Of a DNA stretch of 64,000 nt, positions 43,035 to 49,345 are shown in pieces. A program made the translations under genes and the position numbers. Position 1 is the first letter of the stretch, and each line of letters opens with the position of its first letter. The notes below the pieces were generated by a model. That model was given only the letters and a program-made list of their open reading frames with translations, was not told the origin of the DNA and searched no databases. The stretch comes from Lutibacter sp. (GTDB taxonomy: Bacteria; Bacteroidota; Bacteroidia; Flavobacteriales; Flavobacteriaceae). The DNA lies in contig NZ_JAEINV010000010.1 in assembly GCF_016342705.1 (NCBI RefSeq), positions 1 to 64,000 of the forward strand, in the 5' to 3' direction.

Positions 43035-43127
43035 TCTTAATAAACCCTTAACTCTAGTAAAATACAATTAAAGTTTTGCTATAATAATTTGATAATTGGA
43101 AATTTCAAGAAAGTTTATAAAGAAAAG
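43035..43127. other. Spacer between SGNH gene and repeat 3
   Basis: 93 bp AT-rich DNA without a gene. Confidence 0.4.
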
Positions 43128-43264
43128 CCTACAGGCAACAATCCCCATAAAAAATTGTTTAATTAAATAAAATATAATGTTTCTAAAATAAAAATATATT
43201 AAATTTAAACATCTGAAAATTGCGTTTTCAAAACCCGCAACTTTTCATGCGCTAACCGTTCACG
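43128..43264 (+). repeat. attC-like repeat 3, divergent type
   Basis: Begins CCTACAGGCAAC, which is a near complement of its own cassette start GTTTGCCAGTAAG, and ends GCTAACCGTTCACG. The core differs from the other repeats but again has a hairpin (GAAAATTGCG / CCGCAACTTTTC, 43214-43245). Confidence 0.5.
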
Positions 43265-43313
43265 TCATTTATCACAACAATCAACTAAATGACAAATTGT
43301 CTAAATAAAACCT

Positions 43314-43982
43314 ATGAAAAGATTATTTTTATTAATGACTTTCCTAATTGGAAATCTATTATTTGCAAATGAACATTTTAAGTTATTGAATGATTGCACT
43401 GATATCTTTATAAAAATGGATAAAGGAACGATTGAGTTCGAAAACATTATCAAAACTAATTCAAATATTAACGATCTAAATTTCTCAATAAAAAAATATA
43501 ATGATTTGATAGTTTTGTATTCCTTAAATAATCTTTTAAAATATACTAAAAGTGAAAATGAAGAAATTAAGGGAATTTCAAAAGATATAAAAAATTTATT
43601 ATCCGATTTAGTAAAAAATAATTATGTGTTTTTAAATTCAATTTTAAATACCAAACTTTCAAAATTAGAAATAACTGAAAACGCCAATAAACTAATTCAG
43701 AAAAACAGATTAGTAACTCAATTTATTAATCAAATATCTTTAGGATTAATAAATGCTGTTTTAAAAGAGAATAATACCAAAAATAAAAAAACTCAATATT
43801 TAAAAATATCATATAAAGAGAAATTAGAAATTTCTAGAAAAATAAAATCGAACTTTAAAAAATCAATAAAAAGGGGATTAAAAGAAACATTAAGAGATAA
43901 TAATACAACTTCGTTTGAAAAATCTTTAGTATTGATTTATGATTTTTTTAATATAAGAAATGATTGGGTTTATGAAACATAA
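43314..43982 (+). CDS. Exported helical protein of unknown function (cassette 4)
   Basis: 222 residues, signal peptide ending near LLFANE (20). The rest is predicted all-helical and rich in Asn, Lys and Leu (LYSLNNLLKYTKSENEEIKG, KLEISRKIKSNFKKSIKRGL). No motif or family is recognised. It follows the cassette boundary by 56 bp and ends 6 bp before repeat 4. Confidence 0.65.
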   Translation: MKRLFLLMTFLIGNLLFANEHFKLLNDCTDIFIKMDKGTIEFENIIKTNSNINDLNFSIKKYNDLIVLYSLNNLLKYTKSENEEIKGISKDIKNLLSDLVKNNYVFLNSILNTKLSKLEITENANKLIQKNRLVTQFINQISLGLINAVLKENNTKNKKTQYLKISYKEKLEISRKIKSNFKKSIKRGLKETLRDNNTTSFEKSLVLIYDFFNIRNDWVYET

Positions 43983-43987
43983 TAATA

Positions 43988-44136
43988 AAACGTCGTGCAA
44001 AACCTCTTAAAATTTATGCTTACATTTAAACTAAATTACAAACCGACAAACATTCAACTAACGATTTGCTACAACCGAAAAATCTCCGATTTTCCAGTTG
44101 CACAAATCTTATAAAAAATTTTAGGCAGCAAGTTGA
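43988..44136 (+). repeat. attC-like repeat 4
   Basis: Left end AAAACGTCGTGCAAAACC, core as in repeats 1 and 2 (CGACAAACATTCAACTAAC, GATTTGCTACAACCGAAAAA, TCTCCGATTTTCCAGTTGCA, CAAATC), right end TTTTAGGCAGCAAGTTG. The outer arms TGC..CCT..AAAATTT / AAATTTTAGGCAGCA can pair. Confidence 0.6.
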
Positions 44137-44597
44137 AAAATATAACATTAATGAACATCAATATGAAAAGATTATTTATCGGACTTATTTTATTCTTAAC
44201 AAGTGCTCATTTATCCTACTCACAGGATTCTACAACTGAACAGGAAATTAAAAACCTGTCTAAAGCCAAATGGCAATGGATGGCAGATAAAAATGTTGAG
44301 GAATTGAACAAACTTTTTCATAAGAACGCAGTATTTGTGCATATGGGAGGAAGTTGGGGTAAGGACCAAGAACTTAATATTATAGAAAGTGGCGGAATTC
44401 ATTATAAAAAAGCTGATATCCACGAAGTTTCAGTAAATGTGATTGGAGACACAGCAATACTTTTGAATCGAATTACTTTGTTGGCAGTTGTTGGTGGAAA
44501 TGAAGTCACTAATCCATTTATGGTAACTGAAGTCTATAAAAAGGAGAGTGAAGATTGGAAATTAGCATCTTTATCATTTACAAAATTATTGAACTGA
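44133..44597 (+). CDS. Exported NTF2-like (DUF4440-type) protein (cassette 5)
   Basis: The open frame begins at 44133, with further ATGs at 44151 (MNINMKRLF) and 44163 (MKRLF). The start at 44163 gives the cleanest signal peptide (MKRLFIGLILFLTSAHLSYS). The mature part is a single NTF2-like alpha+beta cone: EIKNLSKAKWQWMADKNVEE, LNKLFHKNAVFVHMGGSWG, VIGDTAILLNRITL, VTEVYKKESEDWKLASLSF. Such proteins act as small enzymes or binding domains (ketosteroid-isomerase-like); no catalytic set is recognised. Confidence 0.78.
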   Translation: MKNITLMNINMKRLFIGLILFLTSAHLSYSQDSTTEQEIKNLSKAKWQWMADKNVEELNKLFHKNAVFVHMGGSWGKDQELNIIESGGIHYKKADIHEVSVNVIGDTAILLNRITLLAVVGGNEVTNPFMVTEVYKKESEDWKLASLSFTKLLN

Positions 44598-44603
44598 CAA
44601 AAA

Positions 44604-44720
44604 TGCCAGCAGCGAACAATGTATAAAATTTATACTTAAATTTGATTTAGTATAAACCGACAAACATTCAACTTCCGATTTTCCAATCGCACAAATCATT
44701 TAAAATCCCGTTGTGTTTCA
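44604..44720 (+). repeat. attC-like repeat 5, internally deleted
   Basis: Left end GCCAGCAGCGAACAATG, core ACCGACAAACATTCAACTTC then CGATTTTCCAATCGCACAAA and TC, right end TCCCGTTGTGTTTC. Compared with repeats 1, 2 and 4 the segment with GATTTGCTACAACCGAAAAA is missing, so one arm of the inner hairpin is lost. Confidence 0.55.
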
Positions 44721-44870
44721 TTATAACCAACCAATAAGATTCCCACTTTCTCAGGAAATGAAATGATAAAATTTTATCGATTTAACCAAAATAATACTCG
44801 GTAAATCATTTTATTAAATAATTTTTGTCTAATTTTACAGAATAATACTTAGACAAAAAATAGTTGAAGA

Positions 44871-45401
44871 ATGAAATATGTCATATGTATCTTAATTTTA
44901 TTACAAGGAATGAACGCTAAAATGATTTTTGATTTTAATAAAGGAACAGATATTCAAAATTGGAATGTTATTGATGATGAGGTAATGGGAGGAATATCAT
45001 CTAGTCAATTTAAGCTCAACTCTGATGGATTTGGAGTTTTTAAAGGACATGTGTCTTTAGCGAATAATGGTGGTTTCGCATCGGTTAGATATCAGTTTAA
45101 AAAAACTGAAGTCACAAAATACACCAAAATAAAAATTAGACTAAAAGGTGATGGTAAAGATTATCAATTTAGAATTAGGGATAATTCAAGTAACTATTAT
45201 TCCTACATCGCTATATTTTCTACTTCAAATGAATGGCAAGATGTCGAAATAGATTTAAAAGATATGTATCCTTCATTTAGAGGAAGAAGACTTAATGCTC
45301 CAAATTTTTCACATGAATACATAGAGCAAATTGTATTTTTAATTGGTAATAAAAAAGATGAAAACTTTGAACTTATAATTGATACAATAGAATTGATATA
45401 A
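44871..45401 (+). CDS. Exported CIA30-family protein (cassette 6)
   Basis: 176 residues, with a short signal-like N-terminus (MKYVICILILLQGMNAK). CIA30 jelly-roll domain: FDFNKGTDIQNWNVIDDEVM, GGISSSQFKLNSDGFGVFKG, VRLKGDGKDY-like IKIRLKGDGKDYQFRIRDN, and IEQIVFLIGNKKDENFELII. The family was named for a mitochondrial complex I assembly factor, but bacterial members are of unknown role, probably carbohydrate-binding-like. It follows repeat 5 and has about 150 bp of leader. Confidence 0.82.
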   Translation: MKYVICILILLQGMNAKMIFDFNKGTDIQNWNVIDDEVMGGISSSQFKLNSDGFGVFKGHVSLANNGGFASVRYQFKKTEVTKYTKIKIRLKGDGKDYQFRIRDNSSNYYSYIAIFSTSNEWQDVEIDLKDMYPSFRGRRLNAPNFSHEYIEQIVFLIGNKKDENFELIIDTIELI

Positions 45402-45420
45402 ATTAAGATTAAATAATACT

Positions 45421-45594
45421 ATGTTAAATATATTTAAGAAAAAATCCAAAGCTGAAAAGCTAAATGATCAGTATAAAAAATTACTAGAGGAATCTTACAA
45501 ACTATCCACAACCAATAGAAAACTTAGTGATAGAAAGGCAGCAGAAGCCAATGAAATTCTAATTCAAATAGATTTGCTTAACCCACGCAACTAA
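45421..45594 (+). CDS. Small Lacal_2735-like protein
   Basis: 57 residues, not exported: MLNIFKKKSKAEKLNDQYKK, LLEESYKLSTTNRKLSDRKA, AEANEILIQIDLL. The pattern of a basic start, LLEEAYKLST.NR..SD.K, and a C-terminal amphipathic helix matches a flavobacterial family of unknown function (Lacal_2735 type). It starts 19 bp after the CIA30 stop and may be co-transcribed. Confidence 0.75.
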   Translation: MLNIFKKKSKAEKLNDQYKKLLEESYKLSTTNRKLSDRKAAEANEILIQIDLLNPRN

Positions 45595-45640
45595 ACATAA
45601 AAAGACCGTTAAAAACAAAGCCTGGCTAAAATAGCAAGCT

Positions 45641-45829
45641 TTATTTTTTTGAAAACAACCTCCGCAACAAACAAGAAACAAAAAAACTTACAACTGCTCC
45701 AATCACAGCCATTACAACAGTAAAAACAATATCGTGTAAGCTGATATTAAAAATAGTGGAGAGAAAAGTGCCTCCTACAACACCAGAGCGCAGTTGTAGG
45801 TCATTATTCGTCATTGTTGCCACTTTCAT
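45641..45829 (-). CDS. Small membrane protein, holin-like, last gene of phage-like module
   Basis: 62 residues with one or two hydrophobic segments (FLSTIFNISLHDIVFTVVMA, VIGAVVSFFVSCLL) and a basic C-terminus (RRLFSKK). The first ATG (45829) overlaps the upstream gene by 26 bp; a second ATG at 45814 would overlap by 11. Size and charge pattern are holin-like, but this is only suggestive. Confidence 0.6.
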   Translation of the reverse strand: MKVATMTNNDLQLRSGVVGGTFLSTIFNISLHDIVFTVVMAVIGAVVSFFVSCLLRRLFSKK

Positions 45830-46031
45830 TGTCAGAAACCACCGCCTGACTTACAGCAGTCGCCACAGCTCCTGCAACAGTTAAATAAGTTGCAATGGTT
45901 ATAATGGTTGCAGGCAATGCAATGGGAGCTGCAATAATAGCACCTCCAGCAGTTGCTAAAGCAATACCAATATTTCTTAATTTTCTAAAAAAGGAAGGTG
46001 TTGGTTTTTGATATCGTTCTATAAGTTTCAT
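45804..46031 (-). CDS. Small Ala-rich membrane protein of phage-like module
   Basis: 75 residues: basic N-terminus (MKLIERYQKPTPSFFRKLRN), two Ala/Ile/Thr-rich hydrophobic helices (IGIALATAGGAIIAAPIALP and ITIATYLTVAGAVATAV) and an acidic tail (SDNESGNNDE). The start overlaps the DUF5675 stop by 4 bp, showing translational coupling. Small proteins of this shape recur beside DUF5675 genes in Bacteroidetes. Function unknown. Confidence 0.68.
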   Translation of the reverse strand: MKLIERYQKPTPSFFRKLRNIGIALATAGGAIIAAPIALPATIITIATYLTVAGAVATAVSQAVVSDNESGNNDE

Positions 46032-46429
46032 AAATTAGTTTTAAAAGTTAAGGTTACTTTTTCTTTTCGGTCAAATGCTTGGTTACAAGCAGAAAGTATT
46101 TTCTGAAATACAAAACGAGATTGCAATCCTTTGGCAATCCCTGTAAGTGAACTTACAGGTGCAATACAGCCTTGTAAATCTTTGTTTGCATCATTAGCTG
46201 GGTGTATTAAAATCAAACTTCTTTTAGGTACATTCTGAAGTACTAAATGATGTTTAAACTTGTCAGAATACCGAGGCTTCAATTCATACATACCTTCAGG
46301 AATACACGACACCCTTTTCAAATTTTCTTTCCAGGGCAATTCAATGGTAAATCCCAAAAATTGTTGATTTATAAAAAGGGCACCGTTGGTACCCTCTTTA
46401 AAATACGTTCTATGCAAAACAAGTTCCAC
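46028..46429 (-). CDS. DUF5675-family protein
   Basis: 133 residues: MELVLHRTYFKEGTNGALFI, LGFTIELPWKENLKRVSCIP, EGMYELKPRYSDKFKHHLVL, RSLILIHPANDANKDLQGCI, APVSSLTGIAKG. This is the DUF5675 layout (RxxFxxxxTxGxL ... T.E.PWK.N....SCIP.G.Y ... IH.GN....L.GCI..G), related to L,D-transpeptidase-like/YkuD-type folds by motif (His and Cys in IHPAND..LQGCI) and found in phages and mobile elements. The reaction is unknown; a peptidoglycan link is possible. It overlaps its neighbours by 1 and 4 bp. Confidence 0.83.
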   Translation of the reverse strand: MELVLHRTYFKEGTNGALFINQQFLGFTIELPWKENLKRVSCIPEGMYELKPRYSDKFKHHLVLQNVPKRSLILIHPANDANKDLQGCIAPVSSLTGIAKGLQSRFVFQKILSACNQAFDRKEKVTLTFKTNL

Positions 46430-47184
46430 TATAACGTATCAACTTTTACAATTGCAAGTGCATTGTATGAGCCATTTTTCAATGGATACATAGTGCCATT
46501 TACCTCTTGATAAAATTCAATTCCCAAAACCTGAATAACAGGAAGGTCAGAATTTGCAGTTACAGTTGCACTCAAATCAATAGCAGCTGTATTTGCATTT
46601 ACATAAGGTAGAATTTCAGTTTCATCACTTTCAAAAGTGGAGGTTTCATTTACAAAATCTAATGCTGCAACACCCGTTACCACTTTAAAATGTGTTGTTC
46701 CATTTGGAGCAGCAATTCTTTTCTTCGCTGAAAAAGGTGCAATACTAGCAGTTGCTTCTCCAGTAACACGGTCAAAAGCATTTAAAGTTGGAGTAAACAA
46801 GGTAGAACCTAATTTACCGTTGGTGTTAAATTCAAACCCCTGAATTAAGCTCATATTCCCATCTTGAATAGTTCTTGCCCCACGATCATTTACACTGTCT
46901 GTTTTTACCACCTTTAAAAGGTCGGTTGTCAATCTGCTTACCACTCTTTTATCTTTTGCATTTTGCAAAAGAATACGAATAGCATTTCGCACAATCTTTC
47001 CACCTTTTCCTGCAGATCCAAATTCAGAACCATTTTCACGTGTTCTTTGAAATGCTGGATCGTTTGCAATTCTGGAAGCATCAACTCCTCCTTTTTCACG
47101 AGCAAGGTCTCCATCAGAAGTTTTGTAAAAGGTAATACCTCCGATAGTTCCTTTTAATTTAATAATGCCTTTTTGTCTAGCCAT
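46429..47184 (-). CDS. Conserved Bacteroidetes protein of unknown function, head of phage-like module
   Basis: 251 residues, no signal peptide. The N-terminus MARQKGIIKLKGTIGGITFY, then KTSDGDLAREKGGVDASRIA and PAFQRTRENGSEFGSAGKGG is familiar from a widespread Bacteroidetes family always seen near DUF5675 and small membrane proteins. The C-terminal half (about 160-251) looks like two beta-sandwich segments (AALDFVNETSTFESDETEIL, LPVIQVLGIEFYQEVNGTMY). It might be a structural (virion- or injectisome-like) protein; that is inference. The stop shares one base with the DUF5675 start. Confidence 0.7.
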   Translation of the reverse strand: MARQKGIIKLKGTIGGITFYKTSDGDLAREKGGVDASRIANDPAFQRTRENGSEFGSAGKGGKIVRNAIRILLQNAKDKRVVSRLTTDLLKVVKTDSVNDRGARTIQDGNMSLIQGFEFNTNGKLGSTLFTPTLNAFDRVTGEATASIAPFSAKKRIAAPNGTTHFKVVTGVAALDFVNETSTFESDETEILPYVNANTAAIDLSATVTANSDLPVIQVLGIEFYQEVNGTMYPLKNGSYNALAIVKVDTL

Positions 47185-47341
47185 AATTGTATAATATTTT
47201 TAATTCTCAACAAATGAACCTATCTTTAAATAAAAATTAAAAAACCAACAACCATCCATTCCGAAACAATCTTTTTGTTCCGAATTAAACACATAGATAA
47301 AGTATAGATACCGGTAGGATAAAGTATGGATAGTGTATGAA
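47185..47341. promoter_or_regulatory. Divergent control region with two sets of direct repeats
   Basis: TTCCGAA occurs at 47259-47265 and 47278-47284 (19-bp spacing). GATAAAGTATAGATA (47296-47310) and GATAAAGTATGGATA (47318-47332) are spaced 22 bp. They lie between the phage-like operon (minus) and the small gene at 47342 (plus), a natural place for operators. Confidence 0.55.
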
Positions 47342-47545
47342 ATGAAAATAATTAGAGCCTGCATATACCCAAAAGACATTCAATGCATCACTGGCAGAAG
47401 TGAACGCTATGGAAGAAAACTACTCAATGAAATAAAAGCGCATTTTGGGAAGGAATCACATCAGTTTATTACTTCAGAAGAATTTGCTGAATACAGCGGA
47501 ATCAAATTAGAAATTGTAACCGAATATTTACAAAAGGTTTCATAA
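47342..47545 (+). CDS. Small conserved mobile-element protein, probable HTH
   Basis: 67 residues from ATG 47342 (MKIIRACIYPKDIQCITGRS); a GTG at 47333 in the same frame is possible but overlaps the direct-repeat region edge. RACIYPKDIQ.ITGRS.RYGR.LL..IK.H.GK and the C-terminal ITSEEFAEYSGIKLEIVTEY are the marks of a family found in Bacteroidetes elements, probably DNA-binding. It precedes the HipBST locus by 125 bp. Confidence 0.7.
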   Translation: MKIIRACIYPKDIQCITGRSERYGRKLLNEIKAHFGKESHQFITSEEFAEYSGIKLEIVTEYLQKVS

Positions 47546-47572
47546 ATCAACTTTCTTATTTTCTTTATAGTA

Positions 47573-47586
47573 TATGCTAAAGCATA
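47573..47586. promoter_or_regulatory. Candidate HipB operator 1
   Basis: TATGCT-AA-AGCATA, a perfect 6+6 dyad 84 bp before the hipB-like ATG. Confidence 0.5.
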
Positions 47587-47651
47587 CAAATATGTAATAT
47601 AAACATAAAATATACGTAATTACATATAATTTACTATATTTACATATAAAT

Positions 47652-47667
47652 TATACTTTAAAGCATA
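47652..47667. promoter_or_regulatory. Candidate HipB operator 2
   Basis: TATACTTT-AAAGCATA, an 8+8 dyad with one mismatch sharing the AAGCATA half-site of operator 1; it ends 2 bp before the ATG, so binding would block transcription or initiation. Confidence 0.5.
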
Positions 47668-47669
47668 TA

Positions 47670-47888
47670 ATGAAAGAATTAGCGCAGTTTGTAAAGGAAC
47701 GTAGAAAAGAAGTGAATTTAACGCAAGAAGAATTCGCAGAAAGGACAGGAGTTGCACTTACAGTTATCCGAAAAATAGAACAAGGTAAAACCAATCTTAA
47801 TATGGATAAAGTAAATTTGGTGCTAAAAATGTTTGGACATCAATTAGCTCCCGTAAGTTTAAAAGAAAATATAGAATCTAATAATTAA
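47670..47888 (+). CDS. hipB: HipB-like antitoxin/repressor (XRE HTH)
   Basis: 72 residues: LAQFVKERRKEVNLTQEEFA, ERTGVALTVIRKIEQGKTNL, NMDKVNLVLKMFGHQL, a single Cro/C1-type HTH as in HipB. It is the first gene of a three-gene unit; the next starts 3 bp after its stop. Two dyads upstream suggest autoregulation. In HipBST loci HipB contributes to repression while HipS neutralises the toxin. Confidence 0.88.
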   Translation: MKELAQFVKERRKEVNLTQEEFAERTGVALTVIRKIEQGKTNLNMDKVNLVLKMFGHQLAPVSLKENIESNN

Positions 47889-47891
47889 GCT

Positions 47892-48227
47892 ATGCGAAGT
47901 GCTAAAATATTTTACGATAAAACTCTTGCTGGAACATTAATTGAAACCAATGATGGAGAATACACATTTACATACTCAACCGAGTATGTGCTTAATTTCC
48001 CAAATCAGTTTATAACATTTACGTTACCTGTAAGAAAAGAATCCTATAAAAGCAACCGATTATTTCCTTTTTTTGAAGGATTAATTCCTGAAGGTTGGCT
48101 GTTAAATATTGCATCAAAAAACTGGAAAATAAATCCGAATGACAGAATGGGATTGTTATTGGCTTGTTGTCAGAATTGTATTGGAGCAGTGAGTGTTCAA
48201 CCTCTAACTTCAGAAAATGAAAAATAA
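47892..48227 (+). CDS. HipS-like protein (free-standing HipA N-terminal subdomain)
   Basis: 111 residues that match only the N-terminal subdomain 1 of HipA: MRSAKIFYDKTLAGTLIETN, YVLNFPNQFITFTLPVRKES, RLFPFFEGLIPEGWLLNIAS, and DRMGLLLACCQNCIGAVSV. In the classical HipA this is fused to the kinase. Here it is separate and overlaps the kinase gene by 11 bp, which is the HipS/HipT arrangement, in which the small protein serves as antitoxin. Confidence 0.83.
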   Translation: MRSAKIFYDKTLAGTLIETNDGEYTFTYSTEYVLNFPNQFITFTLPVRKESYKSNRLFPFFEGLIPEGWLLNIASKNWKINPNDRMGLLLACCQNCIGAVSVQPLTSENEK

Positions 48228-49149
48228 GTGCTTGTATTGTTATAAAGAATTAACTACAGAAATCGATTTTCATGAAAAATGTAGTCTTGCTTTTTTTGGA
48301 ACGAAAGAAGCGCCAAAATTGAATTATTCATTGGAACAAATGACTGATTTAGCTAAAAATGTGGTGGAGCGAAGTATTTCAGTTCCTGGAGTACAACCCA
48401 AATTATCTATGACATTTAATGATCAGGCAAAAGACAATCGGTTAACAGTTGTTGGGGCTTTAGGTGGTAATTATATTTTTAAACCACCTTCAAAAGACTA
48501 TCCAGAAATGCCAGCCAATGAACACGTAACAATGCGTTTGGCTGAATATTTAAAAATTAAAACGGTTCCCTCCTCTTTAATTCGATTAAATTCTGGTGAA
48601 TTATCGTACATCACAAAACGCATCGACCGCACTGACGATGGAAAAAAGATTCATATGTTGGATATGTTTCAAATAACAGAAGCTTTTGATAAATACAAAA
48701 GCTCTATGGAAAAAATTGGAAAAGCATTGGGTCAGTATTCCAACAACACGCTATTGGATAAATTATTCTTTTTTGAAATTGCAGTATTTAGCTTTTTAAC
48801 TGGAAATAACGATATGCATTTAAAAAACTTTTCAATGATTGAAAGCAACGCTAATTGGATTTTAGCACCAGCTTATGATTTGTTGAATGTTGCTATAGTA
48901 AATCCAGGGGACAAAGAAGAAATGGCATTAACCTTAGAAGGGAAAAAGAATAAATTAACCAGAGGAGATTTTATAAAATTAGGGTACAATTTAGCGTTAA
49001 ACGAAAAACAAATAAATGGCGTTTTTAAGCGATTTAAAAGTAAACAACCTGAAATCATAAAAATTGTAAACACCTCTTTTCTTTCAGAAAAAATGAAAGA
49101 AAACTATATAAAAATAGTTTTAAAAAGAGCAGCTATTTTATTCAACTAA
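48217..49149 (+). CDS. HipT-like Ser/Thr kinase toxin
   Basis: 310 residues. The N-terminal Cys/His cluster CLYCYKELTTEIDFHEKC may bind zinc. Gly-rich/autophosphorylation loop RSISVPGVQPKLS (about 51-63), GGNYIFKPPSKDYPEMPANE (ATP lysine and Glu), LSYITKRIDR, catalytic loop LTGNNDMHLKNFS (about 195-207), metal motif LAPAYDLLN. HipT kinases phosphorylate tryptophanyl-tRNA synthetase in the E. coli system, HipA glutamyl-tRNA synthetase; the target here is not known. It is the last cargo gene before the right island end. Confidence 0.87.
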   Translation: MKNKCLYCYKELTTEIDFHEKCSLAFFGTKEAPKLNYSLEQMTDLAKNVVERSISVPGVQPKLSMTFNDQAKDNRLTVVGALGGNYIFKPPSKDYPEMPANEHVTMRLAEYLKIKTVPSSLIRLNSGELSYITKRIDRTDDGKKIHMLDMFQITEAFDKYKSSMEKIGKALGQYSNNTLLDKLFFFEIAVFSFLTGNNDMHLKNFSMIESNANWILAPAYDLLNVAIVNPGDKEEMALTLEGKKNKLTRGDFIKLGYNLALNEKQINGVFKRFKSKQPEIIKIVNTSFLSEKMKENYIKIVLKRAAILFN

Positions 49150-49327
49150 ATCATTAAAAATCATAAATTTTGATGTTATTTAGTGTTATTTAGTCATTTA
49201 AAAGTCGTATTTTTATAGTTCAAAACAAAGTGAAAAAGCTATAACATTAAACTTTTTTTTATGGTCGTTAAATAACACCTCAACATCTTTGACATTTATA
49301 AACCCTTATAAACACTAATACATAGGA
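49150..49327. other. Right-end region of the island
   Basis: No gene. Contains TTTTGATGTTATTTAGTGTTATTTAG (in parts: TTTTGATGTTATTTAG then TGTTATTTAG, 49167-49193), a direct repeat that resembles TTTGATGTTATTTGATTT at 24909-24926 beside attL. Such repeats could be arm-type integrase sites. Confidence 0.5.
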
Positions 49328-49345
49328 TACAGGTTTGAATCCTGT
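49328..49345. other. Right attachment-site core (attR)
   Basis: Exact 18-bp copy TACAGGTTTGAATCCTGT of the tRNA-Arg T-arm. Similarity to the tRNA stops right after it (TGCAATTA instead of CGAGGTCA). Confidence 0.6.

Larger units (their letters stand above)
40144..45594 (+). mobile_element. Cassette-like array of six same-strand gene units with attC-like repeats
   Basis: Boundaries with a (C/T)CCGTT or CTCGTT motif lie at 40144, 40991, 42069, 43258 (ACCGTT) and 44710; the one near 44120 is degenerate. Each unit has one ORF (the last may have two) starting shortly after the boundary and ending at the next structured repeat. The first unit starts GTTGGCTAAA and its own repeat starts with the exact complement TTTAGCCAAC, the relation shown by excised integron cassettes. 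No integrase gene is seen in the window. Confidence 0.55.
24801..49345. mobile_element. Decayed integrative element / genomic island at tRNA-Arg
   Basis: A 24.5-kb segment bounded by 18-bp copies of the tRNA-Arg T-arm. Near the left end: an integrase stub and a helicase-loader-like ATPase pseudogene. In the middle: an excisionase-like HTH gene, a DUF-like pseudogene and a SLOG pseudogene. These mobility or backbone genes are broken or lone, so the element is probably immobile. Cargo: a 10-kb enzyme module, a cassette-like gene array, a phage-like four-gene operon and a HipBST-type locus. Some segments are clearly richer in GC than the host (37.4-39.1 kb). The outline is inferred; nested insertions are likely. 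Confidence 0.65.

Noticed and set aside
40865-44720. CRISPR array as explanation of the repeats
   Set aside because: Repeats are 115-150 bp and separated by 0.6-1.2 kb gene units, not short repeats with ~30-bp spacers; no cas genes.
45641-47184. Prophage remnant
   Set aside because: No terminase, portal, capsid, tail or integrase gene accompanies the DUF5675 module.
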